From Acidobacteriota bacterium (GTDB lineage Bacteria > Acidobacteriota > Vicinamibacteria > Vicinamibacterales > UBA2999), in assembly GCA_020851565.1 (NCBI GenBank), contig JADZCN010000124.1, forward strand, positions 1 through 64,000: a stretch of DNA of 64,000 nucleotides, given 5' to 3'. Under the pieces are notes generated by a model. The model was not told where the DNA came from. It made no database searches and was given only the letters and a program-made list of their open reading frames with translations. Positions 43,149 through 50,664 of the stretch are shown here, in pieces. Within the stretch, counting starts at the first letter, position 1; every line of letters begins with the position of its first letter. The translations under genes were made by a program, and so were the position numbers.

Positions 43149-44093
43149 ATGACGTTCCTCTCCCGACACATGCCGTGGACCTCCCTGCTCGTCCTGGCGA
43201 TCTGCTCCACCTTCTTTCCCGCGAGTGGCGACTCGTGGACCGGCGCCTCGGCCGCGGCCGCCGTCGTGCGGGCTGCGGACGACACGATGCCGCCCGTGGC
43301 GGAGGGCTCGGTACGCTTCGCGGTGCTCGGAGACACCGGGACCGGCGGGAGCGCGCAGCGCCAGGTGGGCGCGCAGCTGGCCGAATCGCACGCCGTGTTC
43401 CCCTTCGAGTTCGTCCTGATGCTCGGCGACAACATGTACGGCTCGGAGCGCCCGCAGGACTTCGAGAGGAAGTTCGAGGAGCCCTACCGTCCCTTGCTGG
43501 ACCGCGGCATCCAGTTCTACGCGTCGCTCGGGAACCACGACGACCCCAACCAGCGCTTCTACAAGCCGTTCAACATGAACGGGCAGCGCTACTACACGTT
43601 CCGGAAGGGCGACGTGCGCTTCTTCGCCCTCGACAGCAACTACATGGACAAGGACCAGCAGGCCTGGCTCGAGAAAGAGCTCGCCGCCTCCGACTCGAAG
43701 TGGAAGATCGCGTTCTTCCACCATCCACTCTACTCGTCCGGGGCGCGGCATGGTTCGGAGGAGGACCTTCGCGACATCGTCGAGCCGCTGTTCGTCGAGC
43801 ACGGCGTGAGCGTGGTGTTCGCCGGGCACGAGCACTTCTACGAGCGCATCAAGCCCCAGAAGGGTATTCACCACTTCACCAATGGGGCGGCTGCGAAACT
43901 CCGCGCGGGGAACATCCGCGTGGGGCCGCTCACGGCAAAGGGGTTCGACACGGACCACTCCTACATGCTCGTAGAGATTCACGAGGACACGATGCACTTC
44001 CAGGTACTGTCCAGGCCCGGCAAGCGCGTCGATGCCGGGACCGTCGTGGTGCGGGTCCCGGCCGCGACCACGGCAACGAAGGGAGATCGATGA
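43149..44093 (+). CDS. Exported metallophosphoesterase (purple acid phosphatase-like)
   Basis: 314 residues from ATG 43149 (GAGG upstream). A signal peptide or anchor (WTSLLVLAICSTFFPASG) precedes a calcineurin-like core. The five motifs are AVLGDTGTGGSA (D62), LMLGDNMYGSE (D94, N95), ASLGNHDDPNQRFYK, IAFFHHPLYSSGARHG and FAGHEHFYERIKPQKG. These supply the full di-metal site. The spacing and the GHEHFYER ending resemble tartrate-resistant acid phosphatases. It should remove phosphate from substrates outside the inner membrane. It overlaps the next gene (ATGATG) and is the second gene of the operon. Confidence 0.9.
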   Translation: MTFLSRHMPWTSLLVLAICSTFFPASGDSWTGASAAAAVVRAADDTMPPVAEGSVRFAVLGDTGTGGSAQRQVGAQLAESHAVFPFEFVLMLGDNMYGSERPQDFERKFEEPYRPLLDRGIQFYASLGNHDDPNQRFYKPFNMNGQRYYTFRKGDVRFFALDSNYMDKDQQAWLEKELAASDSKWKIAFFHHPLYSSGARHGSEEDLRDIVEPLFVEHGVSVVFAGHEHFYERIKPQKGIHHFTNGAAAKLRAGNIRVGPLTAKGFDTDHSYMLVEIHEDTMHFQVLSRPGKRVDAGTVVVRVPAATTATKGDR

Positions 44094-45052
44094 TGGCGGC
44101 CCGCGCACGCTTCCCCCATGGCATGCTGGCAGCCCTGTTGATCGCGCTCGCGATGGCGTCGGTTTCCGCGCTGCAGTCATCGCCGAACGGACAGCCCCCA
44201 CGCGCACCTCTCGAGCAACTCTGGGTCGATCCCGGCGACATCGCGGCCCGCGACGCCTTTCACGGCATCGGCGGCGCGAAGCACCTCCCGGACACCAGCA
44301 GGGAGTTCGTCGTGGAGGGTTTCGACACGACCGGCTACAGCAAGGGCTTCGACGTTCGCGACGCGGCCGGCCGGAAGTGGGACGTCAAGATTGGCCACGA
44401 GGCACAGGTGGAGGTCGTCGCGAGCCGCGTGCTGTGGCTCATCGGCTACCACCAGCCCATCGTCTATTTCGTGCCGGAGTGGCGAGCGAAGGGCGCGGGC
44501 ACGGAGCCGACGACATCCGGGCGGTTCCGCCTGGAGTCGTGCCACGACACGGAGGGCGACTGGCCGTGGAAGGGCAACCCGTTCACCGGCACGCGTGAGT
44601 TCAAGGGACTGCTCGTCGCGAACCTCGTCCTGGGCAACTGGGACTTCAAGACGAGCAACAACCGCATCTACTCGGTGCCGGACGAGGCGCCGGGGCCGGG
44701 ACGATGGTTTGTGGTCCAGGACATCGGCGCTTCGCTCGGGCGGGCGGGCTGGCTCAGCGGGAGCCGGAACGACATCGAGGGCTTCGAGAGCCGGAATCTG
44801 ATCAAGGAAGTCAAGGACGGCGTGGTGAGGTTCGACTTCAGCGCCCGCCACAACGACCTGCTCGCGGACATCACCCCGGCGGACGTGGCGTGGGCGTGCG
44901 GGCTGCTGGATCGCATCACGGATCGGCAATGGGCCGACGTCTTCCGCGGCGCCACGTACGATCCCGAGGTGGCGGCGCGCTTCCGCACGAAGCTGAAGTC
45001 GAAGATCGCCGAGGGCCTGGCCCTGCAGGCGGGCACGCGGGAGGGGCGATGA
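44090..45052 (+). CDS. Exported atypical-kinase-like protein
   Basis: 320 residues with a signal peptide (LAALLIALAMASVSALQSSP). Residues in kinase-like order are: K100 in KWDVKIGHEAQ, a Glu shortly after (QVEVVASRVLWLIG), D185 and N190/N191 in LVLGNWDFKTSNN, and D211 in VVQDIGASLGR. This is the Lys-Glu-Asp/Asn-Asp pattern of HipA-, CotH- or PI3K-like kinase folds. A canonical Gly-rich loop is not evident. No named family was recognised; catalytic ability is an inference. It sits between an exported phosphatase and a DUF4956 membrane protein, with 4-nt overlaps on both sides. Confidence 0.6.
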   Translation: MMAARARFPHGMLAALLIALAMASVSALQSSPNGQPPRAPLEQLWVDPGDIAARDAFHGIGGAKHLPDTSREFVVEGFDTTGYSKGFDVRDAAGRKWDVKIGHEAQVEVVASRVLWLIGYHQPIVYFVPEWRAKGAGTEPTTSGRFRLESCHDTEGDWPWKGNPFTGTREFKGLLVANLVLGNWDFKTSNNRIYSVPDEAPGPGRWFVVQDIGASLGRAGWLSGSRNDIEGFESRNLIKEVKDGVVRFDFSARHNDLLADITPADVAWACGLLDRITDRQWADVFRGATYDPEVAARFRTKLKSKIAEGLALQAGTREGR

Positions 45053-45999
45053 CCTCCGGCATGCGCGACCGGGTCTGGCTCGCCGCAGCCGTCGGGGCGT
45101 GCGCTCTGGTGATCGTGGCCTCGAGTGCTCCGACATGGGCCGGCCAGGCCGCCCCGGCGGCGGCTGTCCAGGCCGCGCCGGTTCCCCGGTCACCGGCCAC
45201 GCCCGCCTTGCCCGCCCGGGTGTCGCCCGCACCCGAGCCGGTGCCGGCCGTGTTCAGCCAGGTAGTGCAGAATCCGGCAGCACCCGCGCAGGGACCGGGC
45301 CTGCCGGCGCCCCCGGCGCCAGCCGCACAGGCAGAGGTCGATCTGCCCGGCGTCGCCGACAACCTGAGGGACGAGGTGATGGCGTCGCTGGTCCGCCTGC
45401 CCCTCGCCGCCCTGCTGGGTACGGCGCTCGCATTCCGGCCCCGGCGGCGCGGCACCCCGGTGCGGCAGCCCGCGGTGGTGCAGACCCAGATCATCCTGGC
45501 CGTGGTGGGCGCGCTCATCATGCTGGTGATCGGCGCGAGCCTGGCGCGCGCGTTCGGCATCGTCGGCGCGGCGAACCTGATCCGGTACCGGTCGAAGATC
45601 GAGGACCCGAAGGACGCGGTCGTGATGCTCTGCACGCTGTCGATCGGGCTGTGCGCGGGCGTCGGCCTCTACGGGCTGGCCATCATCGGGACGCTGTTCA
45701 TCGGGCTGGCGCTCTGGGTCATCGAGAGCTTCGAGCCGCAGACGCGCGTCTTCGAGCTGACGCTCAAGCTCGGCGACGACACGCAGGCGCTCCGTCCGCG
45801 CATCGAGCAGGTGCTCGGGCGCTTCCAGTGCACGCACGAGCTCCGCGGCGCTTCGCCGGACGAGGTGTCCTACTTCATCACCACCCCGCGCGAGCTGGCG
45901 ACCGATCGGGTGTCGAACGCCCTGACCGCACTCGTGCCCGACGGCAAAGGCGCCGTGGAGTGGACCGAGAAGAAGGCGCGGGACAAGGCGGCCGCCTAG
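45049..45999 (+). CDS. DUF4956 domain membrane protein with Pro/Ala-rich N-terminus
   Basis: 316 residues. It has an N-terminal signal or TM helix (VWLAAAVGACALVIVASSAP), a Pro/Ala-rich stretch to ~residue 105, then four hydrophobic helices with the DUF4956 hallmark loop ANLIRYRSKIEDPKDAVVML between them. A C-terminal ferredoxin-like domain follows (VFELTLKLGDDTQALRPRIE). DUF4956 proteins often sit beside VTC-type polyphosphate polymerase and CotH-kinase genes; here the partners are a phosphatase and a kinase-like protein. The role is unknown. Confidence 0.8.
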   Translation: MTSGMRDRVWLAAAVGACALVIVASSAPTWAGQAAPAAAVQAAPVPRSPATPALPARVSPAPEPVPAVFSQVVQNPAAPAQGPGLPAPPAPAAQAEVDLPGVADNLRDEVMASLVRLPLAALLGTALAFRPRRRGTPVRQPAVVQTQIILAVVGALIMLVIGASLARAFGIVGAANLIRYRSKIEDPKDAVVMLCTLSIGLCAGVGLYGLAIIGTLFIGLALWVIESFEPQTRVFELTLKLGDDTQALRPRIEQVLGRFQCTHELRGASPDEVSYFITTPRELATDRVSNALTALVPDGKGAVEWTEKKARDKAAA

Positions 46000-46009
46000 C
46001 GACACCCGG

Positions 46010-48568
46010 TCAGCGCGTCTTGACGGCCTGCTCGGTAGCGACGGCCTGCACCTCGCGGCCCGTCGCGCGGTAGAGGGTGGCGAGCTCCTGTACGGCGCGC
46101 ACGGTGTCAGGGTGCGTGGCGCCTCGCTTGTCGCGGCGCACCTCGAACGCCCGCACCAGCAGCGGCTCGGCCTCGGCGTAGCGGCGGCGCTCCCGGAGGA
46201 ACCGTCCGTACATCAGGCGCGATGTCGCCACGTCGGGATGGTCTTCGCCCTGGGATTTGATGCGGGTGGCCAGCGTCCGCTGGAAGAGCGGCTCGGCCTC
46301 GGCGTCCCTCCCCAGCGCCGCGATCATGGTGGCAATGCTGCCGTCGATGGTGAGAACGAGCGTGTGGTCCTCTGGCAGCCGGCTGACCGCCGACACCCGG
46401 GCCTCCTGCATCACCGGCACGGCCTCGGCCGGCTTCCCGGCGCGGTAGAGCAGCACGCCGAGGTTGTTCAGCGACGTGCCGGTGCTTGGGTGCCCCACGC
46501 CGAGGAGGCGCTTGCGCAGGTCCACGGCCTGCCGGTAGAGCCCCTCGGCATCGGCCAGTTTTCCCTGGTCCAGGAGCACGTTGCCGAGGTTGTTCAGGCT
46601 GGTCGCCACCGCTGGATGCTCGTCGCCGAACAGCTGCCGCCGCATCGCCAGCGCCTCGCGATGCAGCTGCTCGGCCTCGGCAAAGCGTCCTCGCTCGGCG
46701 ATGGCCGCGGCCAGGTTGTTGAGGGCCAGCGCGACGCGCGGGTGGCTCTCGCCCAGGGCCTGGCGGAGCAGGGTGAGCGACTCCCGGTGCCAGTGCTCCA
46801 TCTGCTCGAAATCGCCGCTGCGCGAGGCGGCATAGGCGAGGCCGGCGTAGCTCTCCGCCAGGTCCAAGTGGCCCGGGGGAAGCACGCGGCGCCGGATTGC
46901 CAGCGCCTCCTCGATCAGCTGCCTCCCCTGCGGGATGTCGCCCTTGTCAACCATCACCGCGCCCAGCAGCTGCAGATCCATGGCAGCCTCGGCGCTCTCC
47001 CGGCCGACCGTGCGCTCGTGCAGGACCAGCGCGTCGCGCAACCGGGTTTCGGCCTCGTCGTAGCGACCGCGCAGCGACGACAGCTCGCCGATGTGCGACA
47101 GCGATTCGGCGACAGCGGGGTGTTCGGCGCCAAGCGCGGCACGCCGCACCTCGAGTGACCGCTCGAGCAGCGGCTGCGCCTCCTCGTACTTCCCGAGGCT
47201 CTGGTACACGCGCCCCATCAGGTCCAGCAGGCGGGCCTGCACCTCCGGCTGCCCGTCCAGCTCGCCAACGCGCGTCACGCCGGTTTCCAGTAGCTGCCTC
47301 GCCGTGACGGTGTCGCCCCGCGACTCGCTGGGATCGCTTGCCTCGAACATGCGGACCAGGAACGCCGTCACCTGCTCGGCGGTGGCCTGCGCGGTCTGCG
47401 CGCGGTCGCGCTCGCGCGCGATCTGCCGCGCCTGCAGCGCCATCAGGATGACGAAGCCGACGACCATCACCGCCAGGATGGCGGCCGCGGACACGGCGAC
47501 GCGGTGTCGCCGCACGAACTTGCCGAGCCGGTAGGCCAGGCTCGGCGGGCAGGCGAGGACGGGCAGGTTGAGGAGGTGCCGCCGCAGGTCGGCCGCCAGG
47601 TCCGACGCCGAGCCGTATCGCCGCGTCCGGTCCTTTTCGAGCGCGCGCAGGATGATCCAGTCGAGGTCGCCCCGCAGCTGGTGCGCGTGCACGACGATGG
47701 GCGGCGCCGGGGCGCCAGTGTCCGTCGTGGCGGCCCCGAGCGACGTGGTCACGCGGGTGCTCGGGCGCGGCGGATCGACCTCGCGGATCGTGCGCCGGAT
47801 CTCGTCGAGCGGCTTCTTCCTCAGCTCCCTCGGCTCGAACGGCAGCGCGCCGGTCAGCAGTTCGTAGAGGATGACGCCCAGCGCGTACACGTCCGTACGG
47901 GTGTCCACGTCCAGGCCGGACATCTCGGCCTGCTCCGGGCTCATGTACTCCAGCGTCCCGATCAGCACGCCGCGCTCGGTGTACATCGTCCGCTCGGTCA
48001 GCGGCTGCGTGGTCGCCTTGGCGACGCCGAAGTCGATCACCTTCGGCACGGGGCGGTCGTCGCGAATGGTGACGAGCACGTTGGAGGGCTTGAGGTCCCG
48101 GTGGATGATGCCCTTCTGGTGGGCGTGCTGGACGGCGTCGCACACCTCGAGGAAGAGGTCGATGCGCTGCCGCACGGTCAGCCGGTGGCGCTGGCAGTAG
48201 TCGGTGATGGGCTCACCGCGCACGTACTCCATCGCGAAGTACGGGCGCCCTTCCGGCGTGGCGCCGGCGTCGAACACCTGCGCGATGGACGGATGCGACA
48301 TGAGGGCGAGCGCCTGCCGCTCGGCGTCGAAGCGCGCCACGACGCGCGCCGTGTCCATGCCGGCCTTGATGACCTTCAGCGCGACCTGGCGGTGCACCGG
48401 GCGTGTTTGCTCGGCCAGCCACACCTCGCCCATCCCGCCTTCGCCAAGTTTCTCAAGCAATCGGTAGGGGCCAATGGTGGCGGTCGTCGTGACCCCGGCC
48501 GCCGGTGCAACGGTCGGCGCGTCGAGGTGCCGGCCCGGGCCCCCAGGAGACTCACCCATCCCCCGCAT
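46010..48568 (-). CDS. Transmembrane Ser/Thr protein kinase with TPR domain
   Basis: 852 residues; GGGAG lies 6 nt before ATG 48568. The kinase domain (residues ~30-330) has GEGGMGEVWLAEQT, VALKVIKAGMD, HRDLKPSNVLV, DFGVAKATTQPL and SPEQAEMSGLDVDTRTDVYA. A single TM helix (AAAILAVMVVGFVILMALQA) lies near residue 365. The C-terminal ~430 residues are kinesin-light-chain-type TPRs (LLDLMGRVYQSLGKYEEAQP, VALALNNLAAAIAERGRFAE, ATSLNNLGNVLLDQGKLADA). This Pkn architecture is frequent in Acidobacteria; targets are unknown. It converges on the DUF4956 operon with a 10-nt gap. Confidence 0.95.
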   Translation of the reverse strand: MRGMGESPGGPGRHLDAPTVAPAAGVTTTATIGPYRLLEKLGEGGMGEVWLAEQTRPVHRQVALKVIKAGMDTARVVARFDAERQALALMSHPSIAQVFDAGATPEGRPYFAMEYVRGEPITDYCQRHRLTVRQRIDLFLEVCDAVQHAHQKGIIHRDLKPSNVLVTIRDDRPVPKVIDFGVAKATTQPLTERTMYTERGVLIGTLEYMSPEQAEMSGLDVDTRTDVYALGVILYELLTGALPFEPRELRKKPLDEIRRTIREVDPPRPSTRVTTSLGAATTDTGAPAPPIVVHAHQLRGDLDWIILRALEKDRTRRYGSASDLAADLRRHLLNLPVLACPPSLAYRLGKFVRRHRVAVSAAAILAVMVVGFVILMALQARQIARERDRAQTAQATAEQVTAFLVRMFEASDPSESRGDTVTARQLLETGVTRVGELDGQPEVQARLLDLMGRVYQSLGKYEEAQPLLERSLEVRRAALGAEHPAVAESLSHIGELSSLRGRYDEAETRLRDALVLHERTVGRESAEAAMDLQLLGAVMVDKGDIPQGRQLIEEALAIRRRVLPPGHLDLAESYAGLAYAASRSGDFEQMEHWHRESLTLLRQALGESHPRVALALNNLAAAIAERGRFAEAEQLHREALAMRRQLFGDEHPAVATSLNNLGNVLLDQGKLADAEGLYRQAVDLRKRLLGVGHPSTGTSLNNLGVLLYRAGKPAEAVPVMQEARVSAVSRLPEDHTLVLTIDGSIATMIAALGRDAEAEPLFQRTLATRIKSQGEDHPDVATSRLMYGRFLRERRRYAEAEPLLVRAFEVRRDKRGATHPDTVRAVQELATLYRATGREVQAVATEQAVKTR

Positions 48569-48613
48569 GATATCTCCCGAGCCTGTGGCGCGGCGCGATG
48601 CGTCCGACAGCGC

Positions 48614-49573
48614 TCAGGCGCTCGCCGGCGCGTCGTCCACGAACAGGCTGTGCGCCACGAGCGCGCCGAGCAACCCCAGGGCGGCCGGTGATGCCGGAAG
48701 GCCGGCCGGGGCACCGGTTCCCGCCTCGCGTGCGCGCCAGAAGTGGTTGACCGCCGGAACGACGAATTCCCGCTCGAAGAAATCGTGAACCAGGAGCGGA
48801 GGATCGGCGCGGCACGCGAGCACCGAGCGGACGTGGTCGTACACGCGCCCCAGGCTCTCCACGTTCCTGACGAGCACGCTCGCATCCTCGGTGAGCGTGA
48901 CGCTCGTCGTTCTCCGCAGGTATCGGTAGAGCGGGTCGGGGACGTGGGCGAAGCAGCGGGCCCGGGTGACCAGCACGAAGAGCGTGAGGAGATCCTCGGC
49001 GAAGGTGACACCCCTCAGGGAAGTCACCAGTTCGTCGATGCCCGAGAGGAAGGTCCCGGCCGCAACGAGCTTGTTGCCGAGGGTATTGCTCATGGTCCCG
49101 CCCAGAAGCGCCCGAACGACAGCGTCACCTCGCAGCTCGTGCTGCGCCCCGCCCCTGTTGACGCAGAACGTCGTCCCGTCCGGCTCGTGTACGACGATGC
49201 CGCACTGCACCAGATCCGCGCCGTGGTGGATGGCGGCGGCATGGAGCGTCTCGAGGAACCGTTCGTCCACCGCGTCGTCTGAATCGACGAACGAAAGGAA
49301 AGGACCGCGGGCGGCTCGTGCACCCGTGACGCGGGCCAGCCCGACGCCCTGGTTCTCCTCGTGCCGCACGAGCCTGACCCGGGGATCCGCGGCGACCGCC
49401 CTCGCGACGACTCCCGCCACGTCCCCCGGCGAGGCGTCGTCGACGACTACGACCTCGAAGTCGGGCAGCGTCTGCCGGAGCAACGATGCCAGGCATGCGG
49501 GCAGGTATTCCTCGGTCCGAAACACCGGCACGACGACAGAGACGAGCGGGGGCGTCAGGGTCGGGGGCGTCAA
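48614..49573 (-). CDS. Family 2 glycosyltransferase (tandem copy 2)
   Basis: 319 residues. No ATG begins the domain; the best start is TTG 49573, about 10 nt after an AGGAG, 14 nt downstream of the stop of the paralogue. The GT-A core is PLVSVVVPVFRTEEYLPACL, DFEVVVVDDASPGDVAGVV, RVTGARAARGPFLSFVDSDD (DxD region) and TFAEDLLTLFVLVTRARCFA (ED motif). It transfers a sugar from an NDP-sugar donor, probably for surface glycans. Its first ~95 bp are nearly identical to those of the upstream paralogue, while the rest has diverged. Confidence 0.82.
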   Translation of the reverse strand: MTPPTLTPPLVSVVVPVFRTEEYLPACLASLLRQTLPDFEVVVVDDASPGDVAGVVARAVAADPRVRLVRHEENQGVGLARVTGARAARGPFLSFVDSDDAVDERFLETLHAAAIHHGADLVQCGIVVHEPDGTTFCVNRGGAQHELRGDAVVRALLGGTMSNTLGNKLVAAGTFLSGIDELVTSLRGVTFAEDLLTLFVLVTRARCFAHVPDPLYRYLRRTTSVTLTEDASVLVRNVESLGRVYDHVRSVLACRADPPLLVHDFFEREFVVPAVNHFWRAREAGTGAPAGLPASPAALGLLGALVAHSLFVDDAPASA

Positions 49574-49586
49574 CAGCGGAGCGCTC

Positions 49587-50552
49587 CTATGTCCGGCTTG
49601 TCTCGGGCGCGTCGTCCACGAACAGGCCGCGCCCGACCAGCGCCCCCAGCAGCCCCAGCGACGCGGGTGAGGCCGGCAGGCCCGCCGGCGCGCCAGGCCC
49701 CGCGTCGCGCGCACGCCAGAAGTGGTTGACCACGGGGACAACGAACTCCCGCTCGAAGAACTCGCGCACCAGCGCGGCGGGCGCAGGGTTCCGGCCGAGC
49801 TCCCCGCGAACGAAATCGAAGACGACCCCGAGGCTCTGGATGTTCGCGGCCAGCAGCTCGGACTGGCTGGTCTTCGTCCGGCTGGCCGCGCGCAGCAGGT
49901 AGCGGTAGAGGGCATCCGGCACGTGCGCGAATCGGCGGGCACGGCCGACCAGAGCAAACAGTCCGAGCAGGTCCTGGCCAAAGGGCACGCGGTCCCACGT
50001 CACCTTCAGGCCGCCGATCACCGACACGAACAGATCGGTAGCCATGAGCTTGTTCGACAGACTGTTGCTCATGCGCCCGGCCAGCAGGGCGTGGAGGATG
50101 GCCTCACCCTCCAGCTGGTGCGGCTCGCCGCCCCTGTTGACGACGAAGGTCGTGCCGTCCGGCTCGTGAACTTCCAGGCCGCACTGCACGAGGTCCGCGC
50201 CGTGGCGACACGCCGTGGCATGCAGCACGTCGAGAAACTGCTCGTGCACCTCATCGTCCGGATCGACGATGGCGAGATGGCGGCCGCGGGCGGCTCTCGC
50301 CCCGGTGAGACGGGCGAGCGCGACGCCCTTGTTCTCCTCGTGCCGCACGAGCCTGACCCGGGGATCGGCTGCGGTGGCCCGCGCGACCACGCCGGCTACC
50401 TCGCCAGGCGACCCGTCGTCGACGACGATGACCTCGAAGTCGGGCAGCGTCTGGCGGAGCAACGATGCCAGGCATGCGGGCAGGTATTCCTCGGTCCGAA
50501 ACACCGGCACGACGACAGAGACGAGCGGAGCGTGATCGGGCGCTGGAGGCAT
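49587..50552 (-). CDS. Family 2 glycosyltransferase (tandem copy 1)
   Basis: 321 residues from ATG 50552 (GGAGG is absent; the short context gives only GCCTCCAG complement). The core matches its neighbour: VSVVVPVFRTEEYLPACLAS, EVIVVDDGSPGEVAGVVARA, GARAARGRHLAIVDPDDEVH, PFGQDLLGLFALVGRARRFA. The DPDD replaces the DSDD of the paralogue, so the metal-binding acids remain. No nucleotide-sugar synthesis or export genes are next to the pair. Copies 1 and 2 are clearly a tandem duplication. Confidence 0.88.
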   Translation of the reverse strand: MPPAPDHAPLVSVVVPVFRTEEYLPACLASLLRQTLPDFEVIVVDDGSPGEVAGVVARATAADPRVRLVRHEENKGVALARLTGARAARGRHLAIVDPDDEVHEQFLDVLHATACRHGADLVQCGLEVHEPDGTTFVVNRGGEPHQLEGEAILHALLAGRMSNSLSNKLMATDLFVSVIGGLKVTWDRVPFGQDLLGLFALVGRARRFAHVPDALYRYLLRAASRTKTSQSELLAANIQSLGVVFDFVRGELGRNPAPAALVREFFEREFVVPVVNHFWRARDAGPGAPAGLPASPASLGLLGALVGRGLFVDDAPETSRT

Positions 50553-50566
50553 CGTCCACTACGGTC

Positions 50567-50664
50567 TCAAGGCAACGCAAAGGCGACGACGGTGCTGCCG
50601 GACGGCGCGCCGTTCTTCCCGCCGCCGCAGGCGATCACGATGTACTGTTTGCCACCAGCGTGTA
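50567..50664 (-). pseudogene. Displaced C-terminal tail of the PQQ dehydrogenase
   Basis: In the frame next to the main ORF the sequence reads GGKQYIVIACGGGKNGAPSG then STVVAFALP and a stop at 50567. This is the expected end of PQQ sugar dehydrogenases. A single-base loss near 50660-50668 separates it from the rest of the gene. Confidence 0.7.
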
